DNA of 64,000 nt from Hyphodiscus hymeniophilus (GCA_016508695.1 VNKQ01000011.1:620001-684000); one strand, 5' to 3'; numbered from the stretch's first letter, positions 23,901-36,430 are shown. The notes: generated by a model not told the origin, from the letters alone. Numbers and translations: made by a program.

Positions 23901-26755
23901 GACGCACGACGAGAATCCTTCGTGTTTGTGCTTTCTCTGCTGAGGCTGAAGTAGGACGGAGTAACAAGACTTCCGCCAAGATCGGGAGTCATCTGTGGGG
24001 TGGAGCCAGGCGAGTTGTTCCCATGGAAGTCGAAAGATGTTGACCGAGAAGAGCTAATGGACGGAGCACGAGCAAAGGGGCCTTGTTTGAGTAGATCAGG
24101 TGCAGATTCGTTGGCAGTGCCGTTTAAAACTCGCTTTTGGCGCCCAATCAACCCCATTCTCGAAAGACCAAAATCCGTTAGTTTCAGATGGCCTTTCTGA
24201 TCGATGAGAAGATTGTCGGGTTTCAGATCTCGATGGACAATTCCCCGACTATGGAGATGCTCGACACCCAAGATAACTTCTCCGAGATATTTCTTTGCCC
24301 AATCTTCGGGTAGACCACCTAGGACTTTGATAAGTGACGCACAGTCCCCTCCGTTTAAATACTCCATCACCAGATAGAGATAGTCCTTGCTGGAAAACGT
24401 CCAATAAAGCTTAGCAACAAAGTCGCTCTCGCCTTGCCACATCATGATCGCTCGTTCAGCTTTCACATTGGTGACTTGATTCTTCGCAACCATGTCTGCC
24501 TTCTTCAGAACCTTGATGGCGTAATAGTCACCTGTAGACTTCTTCTTGGAAAGATAGACACTTCCGAATGCGCCTTTGCTGATTGGTTTGATGATCTCGA
24601 AGTCCTTGATTGATGGCGGTACAGCTCGCGCTTGTGGTGCGCTGACCGAACTCAGTCGAGGCGATGGTGGCGGTCTATTGAGGTCCGATCCGGCTGCGGA
24701 TGATTGCCGTCTGTGATGGGGAACAAGTGAGGGTGATGTGAACTCCCCATGTGACAGCAATGGGGAGGCCGATGCTGTGGGGGAAACTACACCTTCATGA
24801 GCAATTGGCAGTGCTCGAGGCTTGATGATCCGTAGTGGGGAAGATGGCTGGGGAATCCGAACAGGAGACTCTTGTCTTCGTGGCGAGGTGGAGCCAGGGA
24901 GAATGATGCTTCGTCGACTGCGTTGACGGGAGCTGGCAGCTCGACGAAGATCTCCAAACTCGGAGACTGGAGATTCCGTTCGAGGAACGCGCGACATCAG
25001 TGAAGAGGACCTCACACTCCCGTCACTATCGCCGGCATCACTTTCAAAGAAGAGCGATTGTCTGCGAGAGCCTTGAGATTGCGAAAGGATGCTCATTTGG
25101 CCTACATGTGATCGTGGTGTCGGACATTCCTTTGGGCTACTTGATCTTGTGGACCCAGCAGCCGACGAGGTTCCGCGTCCGTCTCGAGACTGAAGCATCT
25201 CAGCTTCACGGAGCGCAATAGCCAGAGACGATGGACCGTCAAAAGATCCGGTAAAGAATCCCTCATCGTGTGCTGGAGCCACATCCTCCCCCGCCTCTTC
25301 CGATGACTCGCTAAGCTCGCCAGCCGCGATGCGTGCAGCCTTTCTCATGGCTTCATCAATGCAATCTTGAACAATAATTGCAAATTCCATGCGGATTCGT
25401 TCTGAATACTCGATGATCCTTCGGTGACGCCATACTGTATCGACTTTTGCTCTCGCTAAACCCTCGCTGTCTGAACAAAGTAATGCGAGACCATGTTCTT
25501 GGTCCAGGGTATTCGTGCTTGGTGATTGCCACTGCATGACTTGAGTAATTCGAGACTCTGATTGCGGAGATTGTGTGCGAAAGGATTCTCCGGGGACCTG
25601 AGTTGATGCTTCCTTTATGGCTGGAGTGTTAATCTCCATTGCGGTATCGCAAAGATCGAGTAATAACTCCACGATCCGAGCTTGAGGACGCCGGACTGCG
25701 AATGAGCGGGAGCGTGCATGTCCGAATCCTGAAGGGTTTGCAGACCTTTCTCTCGATCGGCCAGCCGGTGTACCTGGAGAAGCCGTACCGGAAGATGACG
25801 CTGGCGACGAGCCGGGTCCGATGGGCATTCCCTTGTATTCTGCGTGTGGAGGTAAAGCTGGGTGCGACTCTCCGGAAAGAGGGCGGCTTCTGCGGGCTTC
25901 AAGAGCATCCAAAACTTTGACAATGGCATGACGATGTTCAGTCAAGTTCTCTTGCGCCATTTGAACCTCCATTTCAGCCTTGTGTTCCTGTAGACAGAGC
26001 TCCGTATGTTTTTCGAACCACCAAGGTGGGATTTGGCGTTCACAGATGCGACACAAGACAGGTGGTGGCGGCGGATGTTGTGCAGGATCCTCCGTACCAG
26101 TTTCAGCCAAAGTTGTAAGATAGCTTGCGAGAACCTCAGCGCCGGAACCGAGGGCATCGACGATGACTGCGGGAAGGTCGATTTGTATTTCACGAGGAGC
26201 CAACCAAGGCCGAATCATCCACATAGTCTACAACTGTTAGCATATCAGCAGGATTTTTGTAGCTGAACTTACGTGGCTTTCTCCTCCAGATGATCTATCG
26301 TAGACCATGATACCTTGTCCCTCAAGGTCAATTGTCGGCTTGCTTGTCTCGCCCTCATTCTCCTTGAGGTCCTCTGGAAGGACGAGAGGAGCCAGCTTTG
26401 ACACAGGGCCGAGTGGAACGGTAAATCGAATAATTTGACTTCGCGAATCATCCTTTTTCATAGATTCAACTACCTCTGTGAAGGCACCCTTGTTGTCGCC
26501 AACCAAAATATCTTGAATTGGCTTTCCTTGAACCGACTCCAACGTTGTGCCAATAACGTCGGTCCATGAAGGACTAACCCATCGGATGACTCCCTCCAAG
26601 CTGAGATCTAGAATCACATTGAGAGTCTGCTCGGCGGCCTCTCGCAGGTCCTCTCTCTCCTCCCGAATATCCGCGCTAAGAGATCGTGCCATCTGACCAC
26701 CAGCCTGCAATCGTGTTACAGCTGGTGGTGCCAGCATGCTACTACCTTCCTCCAT
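20972..26755 (-). CDS. rim15: Rim15-type PAS / AGC kinase with C-terminal receiver domain
   Basis: Exons 26273-26755 and 20972-26227 give 1,912 aa. In order: a PAS domain (NVILDLSLEGVIRWVSPSWT, about 45-130); a zinc-finger-like CRICERQIPPWWFEKHTELC; Ser/Pro-rich linker; the kinase from FEIIKPISKGAFGSVYL (near 24590) with AIKVLKKADM, HRDLKPDN and LTDFGLSRMG (near 24170). A long insertion of about 170 residues then separates DFG from FVGTPDYLAPETVRGVG (near 23620), as in the Rim15/Greatwall class. The C-terminal receiver domain (about 22230-21890) has the LICEDHP acidic pocket, AITGY and IEKPP lysine, but Glu replaces the phospho-acceptor Asp (IIMMEFKLP). Rim15 integrates TORC1, PKA and nutrient signals to drive quiescence, phosphorylating endosulfine (Igo). 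The remaining C-terminal third is disordered. Confidence 0.95.
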
Positions 26756-29700
26756 GATTGTGTCGATTCCTCAGAATATTGCCCAGCTCCAACATCGACC
26801 GTATTTTGAGTAACCTCCAATCTTGATGACCATTGGCGTGCGCGTCTTCGTGAGTCTATTGTCGTGTCTTGCAAGCTCGGAAGCGTCTTGATTCTCGCAG
26901 CAGATGTCTGCCAAAGAGCCAGACGCTAGCAAGAGATGGCGGAGAGATACATCATGGTCATTGATGCTTGATGTCTCCGAGTTGTATGTTTGTAAGCGTC
27001 TCTGGCAGAAGCGGTCGACCAGGGAGTCGTTTGAGGAGAGCGGAAACCGAGTGAGCTCGCTCCAGTGAAGGAGAGAGGCTGAACCTGGGACCTATTCTCC
27101 GAGGAGTCGTATTGGCGTCGATGGATGACTCCTGGCTCGAGCAATGGTCGTTGTCGGTGTCGTTGCAGTCAGCGAGAAATATTTGGGAACGAGAACCCTC
27201 GCGCTCGCCTGGCGTACGTTGATGTCGAGAAGCGGGGGAAGTTCTAGCGGCAAGCCAATCGCTACAGAGGAGGCTTGACAAGCCAAACAAAGCAACCTGG
27301 AAAGGTCGGTAGGTCGGTTAGTGTAAGATATTAGACTGGAAGAAAAGAATAGATAAGCTACCAGGGATTACACTCAATATACACATTAGTAGTCACTACG
27401 GGATGGATAAGCTCGTTGCTATGCATGTCACAGTTGTACAAGTACACGTGACGTGTAGACAAGCTTACTAGGTACAAGCGCAATGTTGAGGCGAATAGTA
27501 GGTTCGTTGTAGGGTACAAGTAGCGGAACTTTGGTTTCGAAACATCTACAAATACATTCGGAATCGGCCAACTGAGAAATCTCACTCCACCGACTCCTTG
27601 CAGCAGCTGTTTCATGCACATCTCAGACACAGGGCTGCTGCTTGGCTCGACTGGTCAAGCACTTGGAGTTGCAGCAGCGAGCAGCATCACGCATAATCCT
27701 CCCCAGGGTTGCGAGTTCTTTATCGGACCAATACAAGAGCCTTTTGGAAGAGTGTTCAATCATGAAACTCCTCCTATCTGGTGTACCAGCAACAGCAGGC
27801 TGACAGCAGAATGTGGGATCTCTCATGCGCAATAGCAATCATCCAAATTCGAAGACATTCCAGTAGCCCACAGGATCTGATTGAGTACATCGAGGAAGAT
27901 CGCTCAAAGAAGGCTGGAAGCGACATTCAGTACTTTCGTGGTATGATACAGTAAGATCATCAGAGATGAGCATCCACCAGATCTCTCCTCGGAGCATCTT
28001 TCTCTTCCGTTGAGCGTTATATGTACGGTACATGCCGTACAGTAGAAAGAACATCCATGACCCAACGACCTCATGCAGAGCTGCTTCCCGCACACCACCA
28101 GCCGGCGCTGGTGGCCCTTTCGGTGGCGAAGAACTCCCACAAGGCCAAGATGCGACCCAGAGCCAGAGCCAGAACCAGACCCCCGCCCGGCAACTAGCTA
28201 CTAGCCATCCTTGGAATATATCAGCTCCGATATCTATTTGTTTGTCTCTCCCGTGTGTCCAAACAAACCACACCAAACAAAACACAGCAACCTTCTCTAC
28301 TTCTCCCAGGAATCCCATCCCATCCCATCCCATCCCACATCACACCCTCTTGCGGAAACGTCCCTCCCCTCTGTCACACCGCTTTCTCAATCCATTCGAC
28401 CCGGCCAGTAGTGCAAAGGTTTATCGTCCACGGCAGCAACGGGCATCATCAACCCTAGCAACGGACATGACAACGGATATGAAATGCAGTCTCTGCATTG
28501 GACTTCAACCTCCACCCTGCAGCTCTCTACCTGGGAATCAGTCTCTCTCAGCGCTGCATGCAAGCCTAGGGAACCAACCTCGCATCTCACCAGGTCCCCT
28601 TCTCCAATATGCGACTTGCCGAAGTCTCCGCGTGGTGCATCTTCAACTTATGAGGCCATACTCGCACCATGAGCCGTTAGAACTCGTGTTTTCCGTTCTG
28701 ACCTGCATCCTCTGCACGGAGAAGTGCATCACAAGGTGTGAAAATACCAACATGACGAAGATCCCATCATCGACCATTCAGTGATGGTTCGTTCTAGCTC
28801 CCGTCTTGAGACTTAGGATATTCCGCACTCTTACTTCGTGGTTTGGATCATGACCCCGCGGAAGCAAGTGGCTCCCCCGGAGTGTGGGGTTGGAGAGGAT
28901 TTGGGGTGAAGGTTCCTTTTCAGGACGATCACAAGACCCTTTTCCCTTCCACGTGACCTGTATATGACACTCCCTTTCCCCTCGTTCTGCAACCAGGGAC
29001 ACTACATGATTGGCGTGGAGGCTGTCACGGGACAATTGACTGCAACTGGCGGTGGGAGAATAGTGGTTCGCTCCCATTATCCTTATGCTCACGCCAAACC
29101 TCCGAGGAGTCGAAGCCTGCTTTGTCTTGATTGTTCCCCCCTCAACCATCTCACGCCCTTCCTGATCTCCGTCTTTAAAGTAAGATCGGTGGTTTGAATA
29201 CCCTCTTGCGCGAGATTGACCATGCCTGATATTTGACTGTACACGTTTTCCATGACTTTAATGCTTGCTAATCAGTCCTTCAAGAAGTCCGGGTTTTCTG
29301 AGTATAACTAGTAGTTAGGCCCTTTACCGACATCCATTTCATGCCAGACTATGTTCTCAGCGTCTAATAACATCATTCCACGTCGTCTAGTTGCCGGTGG
29401 TTATATTGTCGTGATCTGCTTCTCGCTGTCTTTCGTCATGTTGAATGACAATGTTCATGTTGCATTTTCCTCCCTGGCTCAGGTCTCCCAGAGTACGTTG
29501 AGAGATGAATGATATCATTTTGAGACCCGCGAAGGGAATAGAATAGCTGTTCGCCATGAATGCCATCAAAAGACGGCTCGTCATCGCAAGATGATAGGCC
29601 TGAGATACGTTGGCGTTTCGGAAGGAATGCTCTTTTCTTTATATCAACGGTGAAGTAAGTGTACTTAGCCTCATACCAGGCTTTGTGGCACTGACAAAAT

Positions 29701-29792
29701 ATCTTTTCTAATTGTAAGTCTATTCATTTAGGAAAATCGCCGAACCTGACGCTGGGTAACGCCTTGAGTTGGAACAACATGAAGTGACCCAT
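26756..29792. other. long intergenic region upstream of rim15
   Basis: About 3 kb holding the rim15 promoter and probably a long 5' leader (rich in CT/GA runs and upstream ATGs near 26.9-27.3 kb), then AT-balanced DNA up to the acyl-CoA synthetase stop codon. The largest frame (28032-28784, plus, 250 codons) is Ser/Pro/Gln-rich with no motif, and overlaps an equally long minus frame (27839-28333); neither is convincing. Contains a short ATCCC microsatellite. Confidence 0.4.
28312..28336. repeat. (ATCCC)5 microsatellite
   Basis: Five perfect tandem copies of the 5-mer ATCCC, seen directly in the sequence. Confidence 0.85.
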
Positions 29793-31723
29793 TCATAACT
29801 TTGCAAGTTGCCTATTTCTTTTGATCATTTCAGTTCCCATTTCTTTCAGGACATGCTTCTTGATCTTTCCACTTCCAGTTTTCGGAAAGTCCTCGCCTGG
29901 TCGTAACCAGAACACATGTAAAGGAGCTTTGTGCCAGCCCAAAGTCTGGCGTACGAACTCGCGTAATTTCTCTGTCGACGGCCGTTCGGTTGTTTTATGC
30001 TGCTGAATGAACGCCCCTACTGTTTCGCCGTACCTTGAGTCTTCAATTCCAAATACACTCGCCTGTAGAACTGAAGGGTGCTGCGCGAGTCTTTCTTCAA
30101 TCTCCAAGGGGTGGATATTCTCACCACCTATAACGCAATTTCAGTCTTGGCCTGCAAATTCAGAAGAAAGGGATTATCACCTCGGATAATGATATCCTTT
30201 ATCCGCCCTGTAATACGGCAGTAACCCTCATCATCAAACATTGCCTCATCTCCTGTGTGCATCCAGAGCACTCCGGCTGCATCCCTCTGCATTACCTCTG
30301 CTGTCTTTTCGGGGTTTTGCCAGTAGCCTTTCTGGAGAGCGAACCCCGCAACGCAAAGTTCCCCTCGTGATCCAGTAGGAACGATTTCTCCATTCGCATC
30401 AATAATCTTCGCTTGCATGTGAGGGAGAATCTTTCCAACCGTTGACAGACGCTTCTCGATGGGATCGTCCGTAAATGTCATGAAACTTGCCGGAGAAGTC
30501 TCCGTCATTCCTGTTGTTCAAAGTCAATTATTTTCGCAGGTTAATCTATAGTCTGGATAAGCTTACCATATGTAATTGTGACCTCATCGAGATTGAGAAC
30601 TTCACGCAGATCTACCATCAGCTTCCGGGAAACTGGTGCTCCGGCAGCGATACCTGTTCTGAGAGTAGATAAATCCATGCCAGGCTCGATTAGTTCGAGT
30701 TCTGCAGAGAACATTGCCGGCACTCCATGAAGTGCAGTGCAGCTCTCTTTTGAAACCGCTTTTAAGGCCTCAAGTGGCTGGAATGTCTCACTAGGAAATA
30801 CAATGCTGCTTCCATGGGTCAAGGCGGCTAGTAATCCCAGAACAAGCCCGAAGCAGTGGAATAATGGTGGCGGGCAACACACAATGTCTTTTTGCGTAAG
30901 GCGCATCCTGTCTCCAACGAAGCGACCATTGTTTATAAGGTTGCTGCAAAAGTTAGCGATTCTTTTAGACCAGGGAGAAGCTTCAATACTTATGTGTCAA
31001 CATAGCTGCCTTGGGCGTGCCAGTTGTCCCGCTGGTGAACTGGAGATTACACACATCGTCTGGGTCTACCAAAGCCATTCTAGTTACAAGCTCTTCATGA
31101 TTTACACTTTTCCCACTCCGAACAAAGTTGTTGTAATCACGAAAACTCCCTGAGCCTTGTTGCTCCAATAGGATAACTTCTCGCAGATCCGTCAGACTTG
31201 CGAGGGCATTCTTGTTTTGCAGCATTTCCAGACTGCCTTTATTGGACACCTTGCCGATCTTTGAGCTTGTGAAGAGGAGACAACATCCTGAGGAATGCAT
31301 TAGCCTTGTCAATCAGTGCATTTGGAAAATGAAAAGCAAATCAATACCCGAGTGTTTTAAAGCAGACTTCAGCTCCGTGGGTGTATATGTACAGTTCAAT
31401 ACAACCAGAGCAGCCCCAATGTGCGATGCGGCAAATAAAAGCTCAACATATGGTGGACAGTTTCCAGCCAGTATTCCCAAATTATCCCCTCGCTGTACTC
31501 CAGCAGCCAGTAAAGCTTGAGCAAGGCTCAGAGTTTTGTTATACAATTGCCGATAGGTTGCACGATGTTTAACTTCCGAGAACACAACACAAGGACTTGA
31601 AGGAGCGTTTTGTGCTTGCTCCTTGAGTAACTGGCTCAATGTGAGACTCCACAGCGGTGGTTTCTTTGGTCCTGTCACAATCGAGAGCTTTGAGACTCCC
31701 ATTGTATGCAAGCACAGCGACAA
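29793..31723 (-). CDS. acyl-CoA synthetase (AMP-binding), probably peroxisomal
   Basis: Five exons (31348-31723, 30990-31287, 30567-30943, 30181-30510, 29793-30127) give 571 aa from the first ATG, or 564 aa from MGVSKLS at 31702. All ANL-superfamily core motifs are visible: the P-loop FTSGTTGTPKAAMLTH (A3), the MTETSP motif (A5), HTGDEAMFDDEGYCRITGR (A7/A8), GGENIHPLEIEE, and the catalytic-lysine segment KTGSGKIKKHVL (A10). The enzyme would activate a free carboxylic acid to its CoA ester with ATP. The C-terminal tripeptide is AKL, a canonical PTS1, and no mitochondrial presequence is seen. It is divergent from the carboxyltransferase gene across a 425-bp shared promoter, consistent with feeding substrate into the cluster pathway. 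The chain length preferred cannot be told; the closest style is medium-chain/ACSF2-like. Confidence 0.92.
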
Positions 31724-32148
31724 GACAAATCAAAATCTGGCCGGATAGTAAGGTGATCGATTCAGGTGAGGAGGAAGTTTCGGGAAACTGCTTTCTGCTT
31801 CATCGGAAATCAATTAAAGCAATATCTGAAGAACGCCGGATCTACATTTCTACGGATATTACGGAAACAAAGTAGAGTTGCCTGTTTCCGGTGTGGTTCT
31901 ATTGAAACCTTCAAACCTCGGGATGTTGGCAGGCTTTCCGGCGACGGTCCGCCTCACGGGCCTTGGGCCTCGCCTGGAATCCTACCTACGTACTGCACTG
32001 CAATTGTTCATTGAGAGAAAACAAGAAATAAAGAGAAATTGATGACTAAACCTTCGTATTTCTACTTGGAGGTCTTGAATTCTAACGATTCCAAAGGAAG
32101 TGGCACTTCTGACCTAATCTATTCTCTGTCGCTGGCAATCTTCACGTC
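31724..32148. promoter_or_regulatory. bidirectional promoter of the synthetase and carboxyltransferase genes
   Basis: This 425-bp region lies between two divergent start codons. It carries ACGGTCCG at 31944-31951 within CGACGGTCCGCC, an element shared with the other two control regions of the cluster. It also contains several CCGGA/CGGAT half-sites, such as CGGATATTACGG near 31853, a CGG-N6-CGG arrangement. These are typical Zn2Cys6 half-sites, but binding is an inference. Confidence 0.6.
31944..31951 (+). promoter_or_regulatory. candidate cluster operator ACGGTCCG (CGG-N-CCG)
   Basis: An 8-bp element with inverted CGG/CCG half-sites one base apart. The same 8-mer occurs in all three control regions of the cluster. 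Confidence 0.5.
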
Positions 32149-34155
32149 ATGGCAACCTCGTTTCCGCAGATACCAAGTCGTGTCAACAGTAAATCTCAAA
32201 AGTTCCACGAAAACACCTCAAAATGGAAAGAGATTATCGCGAAACTGGCGGGCGCGTCCGCAGAGGCAGCCATGGAGAGCAAAAGCTTGAGTGCCTTGGA
32301 GAAGCATACTTTGAGCCAGTTGCTAGGTGACCTCACCTTCCATATTTTTGGGCTGCCCTTTGCTGAAACAGGACCATAAGCGCGGGATAGAGTTCACCTT
32401 CTGCGTGATCCAGGATCGCCATTTTTGGAGGTGTGTGCTTTTGCAGGGCATATGTTGGAAGACTCGTCTCCTTCTGCAAGTTTAGTTGCAGGGATAGGTG
32501 TTGTGAGGTGAGTTCACAATACTATCCGATTATCTATCTCAACTGCTGACGATGGATATCCTTAGCGGCGTCATTTGCATGATTTTGGCTCATATTCCTT
32601 CATTGCAAGGAGGGGCATGGAACGAGTATACTGGTTACCATTTCCCATCTGCCTGCCCTGCCATTTTTCTAACCATACCAGTGTTGAAACAAAATCGTAT
32701 AACCGCCATTGCTTCGGAAAACAATTTGCCGCTCATAGCACTTGTCCAATCCGTGAGTAGCTCTCCATAAGAAATGTTCAAGTTATGCTCCTTCAAATGA
32801 TTTACATTCTTAGGCTGGGGTTTTCCTTCCACAACAATTCCGTGTGTTTCATAAAGGTGGCCAAATCTTTCGTGACCTCGCAGTTCGATCCAAAAATGGC
32901 CAGTCGAGTTGTGCTGTTGTTTTTGGCTCTTCTACAGCAGGTGGCGCCTATCATCCTGCATTGTCAGACTATACCATCTTCGTCCAGGATCAGGCTCAGG
33001 TTTTCCTGGGAGGGCCTCCCTTAGTGAAAATGGCTACGGGAGAGATTGCCAATGCTGAAGACTTGGGAGGTGCAGATATGCACTCTTCTGTCACAGGCCT
33101 TTCTGACCAACTCGCCACTGATGAGTACATTCAACGTAGCCAGATTGCTTTGCAATGACTTACTGTTCCCAGGCTTGATGCCCTCCGGAAGGCGAGACAA
33201 TGGGTGCTGACGACTTTAGCGGCTAAGTCCCAACTCGCGCAGACACCGCTCAATCGTGCAGCAATTAGCCCAAAATTTGATGTTGAGGATTTGCTGGGAA
33301 TTGTTGACCCCGATATAAGACAGCCGCTAGACATGATGGAAGTCATCCTGAGAATTGTTGACGACTCTCGTGTCGAGATTTTCAAGCCAACGTTCGGCAA
33401 GGGTATGATCACTGCTTGGGCACACATCCATGGTATCAATCCACGGTCTTCGTTTGCAAAATTTAAAATGGTTAACGTGCACAGGTCATTTGACGGGCAT
33501 CATCGCCAACCAGAATCCCGTGATTCTTCCAAATGAATCTGATAAAGCCACACACTTCATCCGGCTTTGTAACCAGGGGTGAGAGCCCATTTTATGTCCC
33601 CCTTAATCTTATCAACTGGATGCTAATGCCATAATCAGTCGTAATCCCATCGTATTTCTCCACAATGTGACTGGATTCATGGTCGGTTTAAAAACCGAGC
33701 GAGCTGGACTGATCAAAAAAGGTGCTCAACTGGTCAGCGCAGTCAGTACGAGCTCAGTTCCAAGTATTAGTATCATTTGTGGTGCATCTTATGGTGCTGG
33801 AAACTATGCCATGTGCGGTCGCGCATATGCTCCTCGCTTTCTCTTCTCTTGGCCGACAAGTCGATGTTCCGTGATGGGTCCCGATCAGCTCGGAGGAGTG
33901 ATGGAAACAATAGCTCGCGGAGGGGCTGCTCGTTCTAAAACGACAATCGATGAAGTTAAGCTTAAAGCGAGAGTCAAAAAGTTCAGCGACCAGGTGGCAA
34001 AGGACTCGGAATCTTTCCGGACTTCGGCGCATCTGCTGGACGATGGAGTTATTGATCCGAGAGATACAAGAGATGTGTTAGGCATGTGTCTAGAAGTTGT
34101 TAAACTCGAATCCATCGAAGGAAATCCCGGGTTTCGTGGCTTGGCAAGAATGTAA
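32149..34155 (+). CDS. acyl-CoA carboxylase carboxyltransferase (beta) subunit, MCCB-like
   Basis: Eight exons fit in phase: 32149-32326, 32381-32507, 32566-32633, 32682-32752, 32814-33124, 33173-33432, 33485-33578 and 33639-34155, giving 541 aa. Family blocks are all present: HLLRDPGSPFLEV, FGSSTAGGAYHPALSDYTIF, FLGGPPLVKMATGE with AEDLGGADMHSSVTG, GFMVGLKTERAGLIKKGAQL, and AGNYAMCGRAYAPRFLFSWP. It transfers CO2 from biotin to an enoyl-CoA and resembles 3-methylcrotonyl-/geranyl-CoA carboxylase beta subunits. Differences from standard MCC include SVMGPDQLGGVM where MCC has SVMGGEQAA, and NEYTVLKQN where MCC has TYYPITVKK, so the substrate may differ. It ends in ARM, which fits the loose PTS1 consensus. 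The partner alpha subunit is the biotin carboxylase at 38.5 kb. Confidence 0.9.
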
Positions 34156-34373
34156 CTGGGATATAATTTACACACTTTATACCGAGATGATTATGTGAAC
34201 CGTTTGCCATGAGCAGAGCGACTTAAGAGCAATGATCTTTGCTTAGTGGCATATAATGAGATGGAACATTATTGCCTTTCATTTTCTTTTTAAGGTTGCG
34301 ACCTTAGATAGGCAGCGATGGCCTCTGTTGGTAATTGCTAATTCTAATATTTTCAGTATCTAAGAACACCTTT

Positions 34374-35893
34374 TCAGAGTTTGCTGCTAGCACTTTTTCT
34401 CCTTGCTATGTCCTCAAGATCTTTCTTCTCCTGCACAAAGGCCAAATCATTCAGTATCTCCTCACTGCCTCCTCCCACCACCATGACTCTAACGTCGCGG
34501 CTTATTTGTTCGATGCGTGCTCCCTTTCCTGTTCGTGAATAACCGAGACCGCCCATGATTTGCTGCGCTTCTCGGACACTCTTCTCTAGAGTTTGTCCTG
34601 CCACGACCTTGAGCAAGGCAATCAGCCCCCCATATTGCGGCTCTGATTCTCTCCCTTCATTGTGGAGCGCAACAAGAGATTCCATGAAAGCATGCGCGGG
34701 TAGGATTCGGGCGCCGAGAATAGAGAACTTGGTCTTGATAGCCTGGTGTTCAATCAGGCGTTTACCAAACGTGGACCGCTGAAGAGCATGGCTGTATGCA
34801 TCAGCCAAGCAGACGTGCGACAGACGAAGGCTTGTGCATGCCAGCCAGAGCCGCTCATGGTTGAAGTCTTGATGCATCAGCTAGTGCTCCTTTTGTTGAT
34901 AACGACTAAAGCTTAATTTACTTGACATTATGATCTTGAATCCTTTGTTTTCGTCGCCAAGAAGGTTTTGAATAGGTACTTCCACGTCGTCGAAATCGAG
35001 ATACGCCGATCCTTTCAAGTTAGCAAAAGCGTCATTTGGGACTTGCTTTACTGACCACTTGCTGCAACCCCTGAATTAACGATTTTTCGTCTTGTCACTC
35101 CTTTTGAGTCAAGTGGAATGACCAAAGCGGAGATTCCATTCTTTCCAGGGCCGCCAGTGCGGACCGCAGCAGTACAGTAGTTTGCCCACATCCCGTTGGT
35201 GATCCATTTCTTCGCGCCGTTGACGACATACACGTCTCCTCTACGCTCCGCAATGGTTGTGATGTTGGCTACATCGGATCCAGCTATCCTCTATTCAGTA
35301 AATATCAATGGGACTCAGGCTTGAGTCATTGACTATGCACTTACCATCTGGCTCTGTGACACCGAGACAAAATCGACTTTTCCCCATAATCACGGACGGG
35401 AGCCAGGATCTCTTCTGAGTTTCTGATCCAAAATGGAGGACGGGAGGGCACCCTATGGAGTCTCCACAGCCCAGAGCCCAGATGACTCCAAGATAACCGC
35501 AGCGTGCAATTTCATCGATACATATCAGATCATGGAAGCTGTCCCATTTCTGAGGCTCAATACCGCCGGGCAACTTGAGATCTCCTAGATAACTGGAGAC
35601 TTTAGCGGGGTTAATTGTGGCTGCTGTGTAGCCACGTCGAGAGTGTTCTTCAAGCACCTATTCATTCTGAGCATTCTGTAAGTTGAGAGTCAAGAACTTC
35701 TGAGTACCTCCTTCGGCACATAACCTTGCGCTTCCCATTCGGCACAGTTGGGGGTAATCTCTATGTCTACATAAGCTCGAACTGCTTTGCGAAGGCGCTC
35801 ATGAGAAGACTCATAGTAGAGACGGTTTCCTCTTGAATGCCAAACAGGTTCTGCGAAAGGAGTCACAGTAGCCAAGTCGCTGGGCTTGGGCAT
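34374..35893 (-). CDS. acyl-CoA dehydrogenase with PTS1 (isovaleryl/long-chain type)
   Basis: Exons 35708-35893, 35345-35657, 35056-35283, 34922-35011 and 34374-34867 give 436 aa. Motifs include the FAD/substrate segment FCLGVTEPDAGSDVANITTIA, VVNGAKKWITNGMWANYC, YLDFDDVEVP, NFNHERLWLA, and QQIMGGLGYSRTGKG. The catalytic base sits in NFNHER, as in isovaleryl-CoA and long-chain ACADs, not in a C-terminal YEGT motif; the C-terminal segment reads GGGSEEIL. It ends S-S-K-L, a canonical PTS1, and the N-terminus is short without a mitochondrial presequence. In a peroxisome such an enzyme would pass electrons to oxygen or to an as yet unknown acceptor, since ETF is mitochondrial. It would make the enoyl-CoA that the carboxylase uses. 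Confidence 0.92.
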
Positions 35894-36430
35894 TATGGGC
35901 TATGGATTGATTCCGTTGGTTGTTGATCTCCTTGATGAAAATGTAAAAAAATGTAAACAAGAAAGTTCCTTTTCGAAGTTAATGGAAGCGATCATAATTT
36001 TCCAAATCACCTGAATTCAGACTTCAGTCCATCCAGTTCGGGGCTCAGTTGTGCCCGACATAGTGCGACTTCGGTACTCGGTTCCGAGTCTCACACGGTC
36101 CGGTTGTGTCAGTTGGCCACGCCGGTGATAGATCGAAGTTGCGGATGGGTACTTTCCCGGCTGGTTAACTTCCATCCCTTCCCGCAGGCACTATTCTGTT
36201 CGCCAAACGCATGCCGAGGTCGTTTGTTGGTGTTGGTACTGAGTCTCACACGTGTAAACGTGACGGTTTGACTTTAAGCGACACGGATTAAGGGGAAGCT
36301 ACTGATCAAGGAGACAGAGGAGATCTACCACTTTTTACAATTCTGGTATGGCAGCCAAAGAAATAGATGCTATTTGTTTTGTCTACTCCCGCTTGTAAAC
36401 ATAATGCTTTCGCTCATGGTAGTGATCAAG
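35894..36430. promoter_or_regulatory. control region of the acyl-CoA dehydrogenase gene
   Basis: 537 bp upstream of the dehydrogenase start and downstream of the lyase-hydratase fusion. It carries ACGGTCCG at 36095-36102 (extended ACGGTCCGGT, shared with the 38.4 kb promoter) and a 12-bp GAGTCTCACACG repeated at 36086-36097 and 36241-36252, 155 bp apart. An imperfect CTCGG-TT-CCGAG palindrome is at 36077-36088. Confidence 0.6.
36095..36102 (+). promoter_or_regulatory. candidate cluster operator ACGGTCCG
   Basis: The same 8-mer as at 31944. Here it sits in ACACGGTCCGGTTG, sharing the 10-mer ACGGTCCGGT with the minus strand at 38391-38400. Confidence 0.5.

Noticed and set aside
28032..28784. 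250-codon plus-strand frame in the rim15 upstream region
   Set aside because: Ser/Pro/Gln-rich low-complexity sequence with no domain; an equally long minus frame overlaps it.
31212..31520. 102-codon plus frame in the acyl-CoA synthetase
   Set aside because: Antisense to the first two exons of the synthetase; shadow frame.
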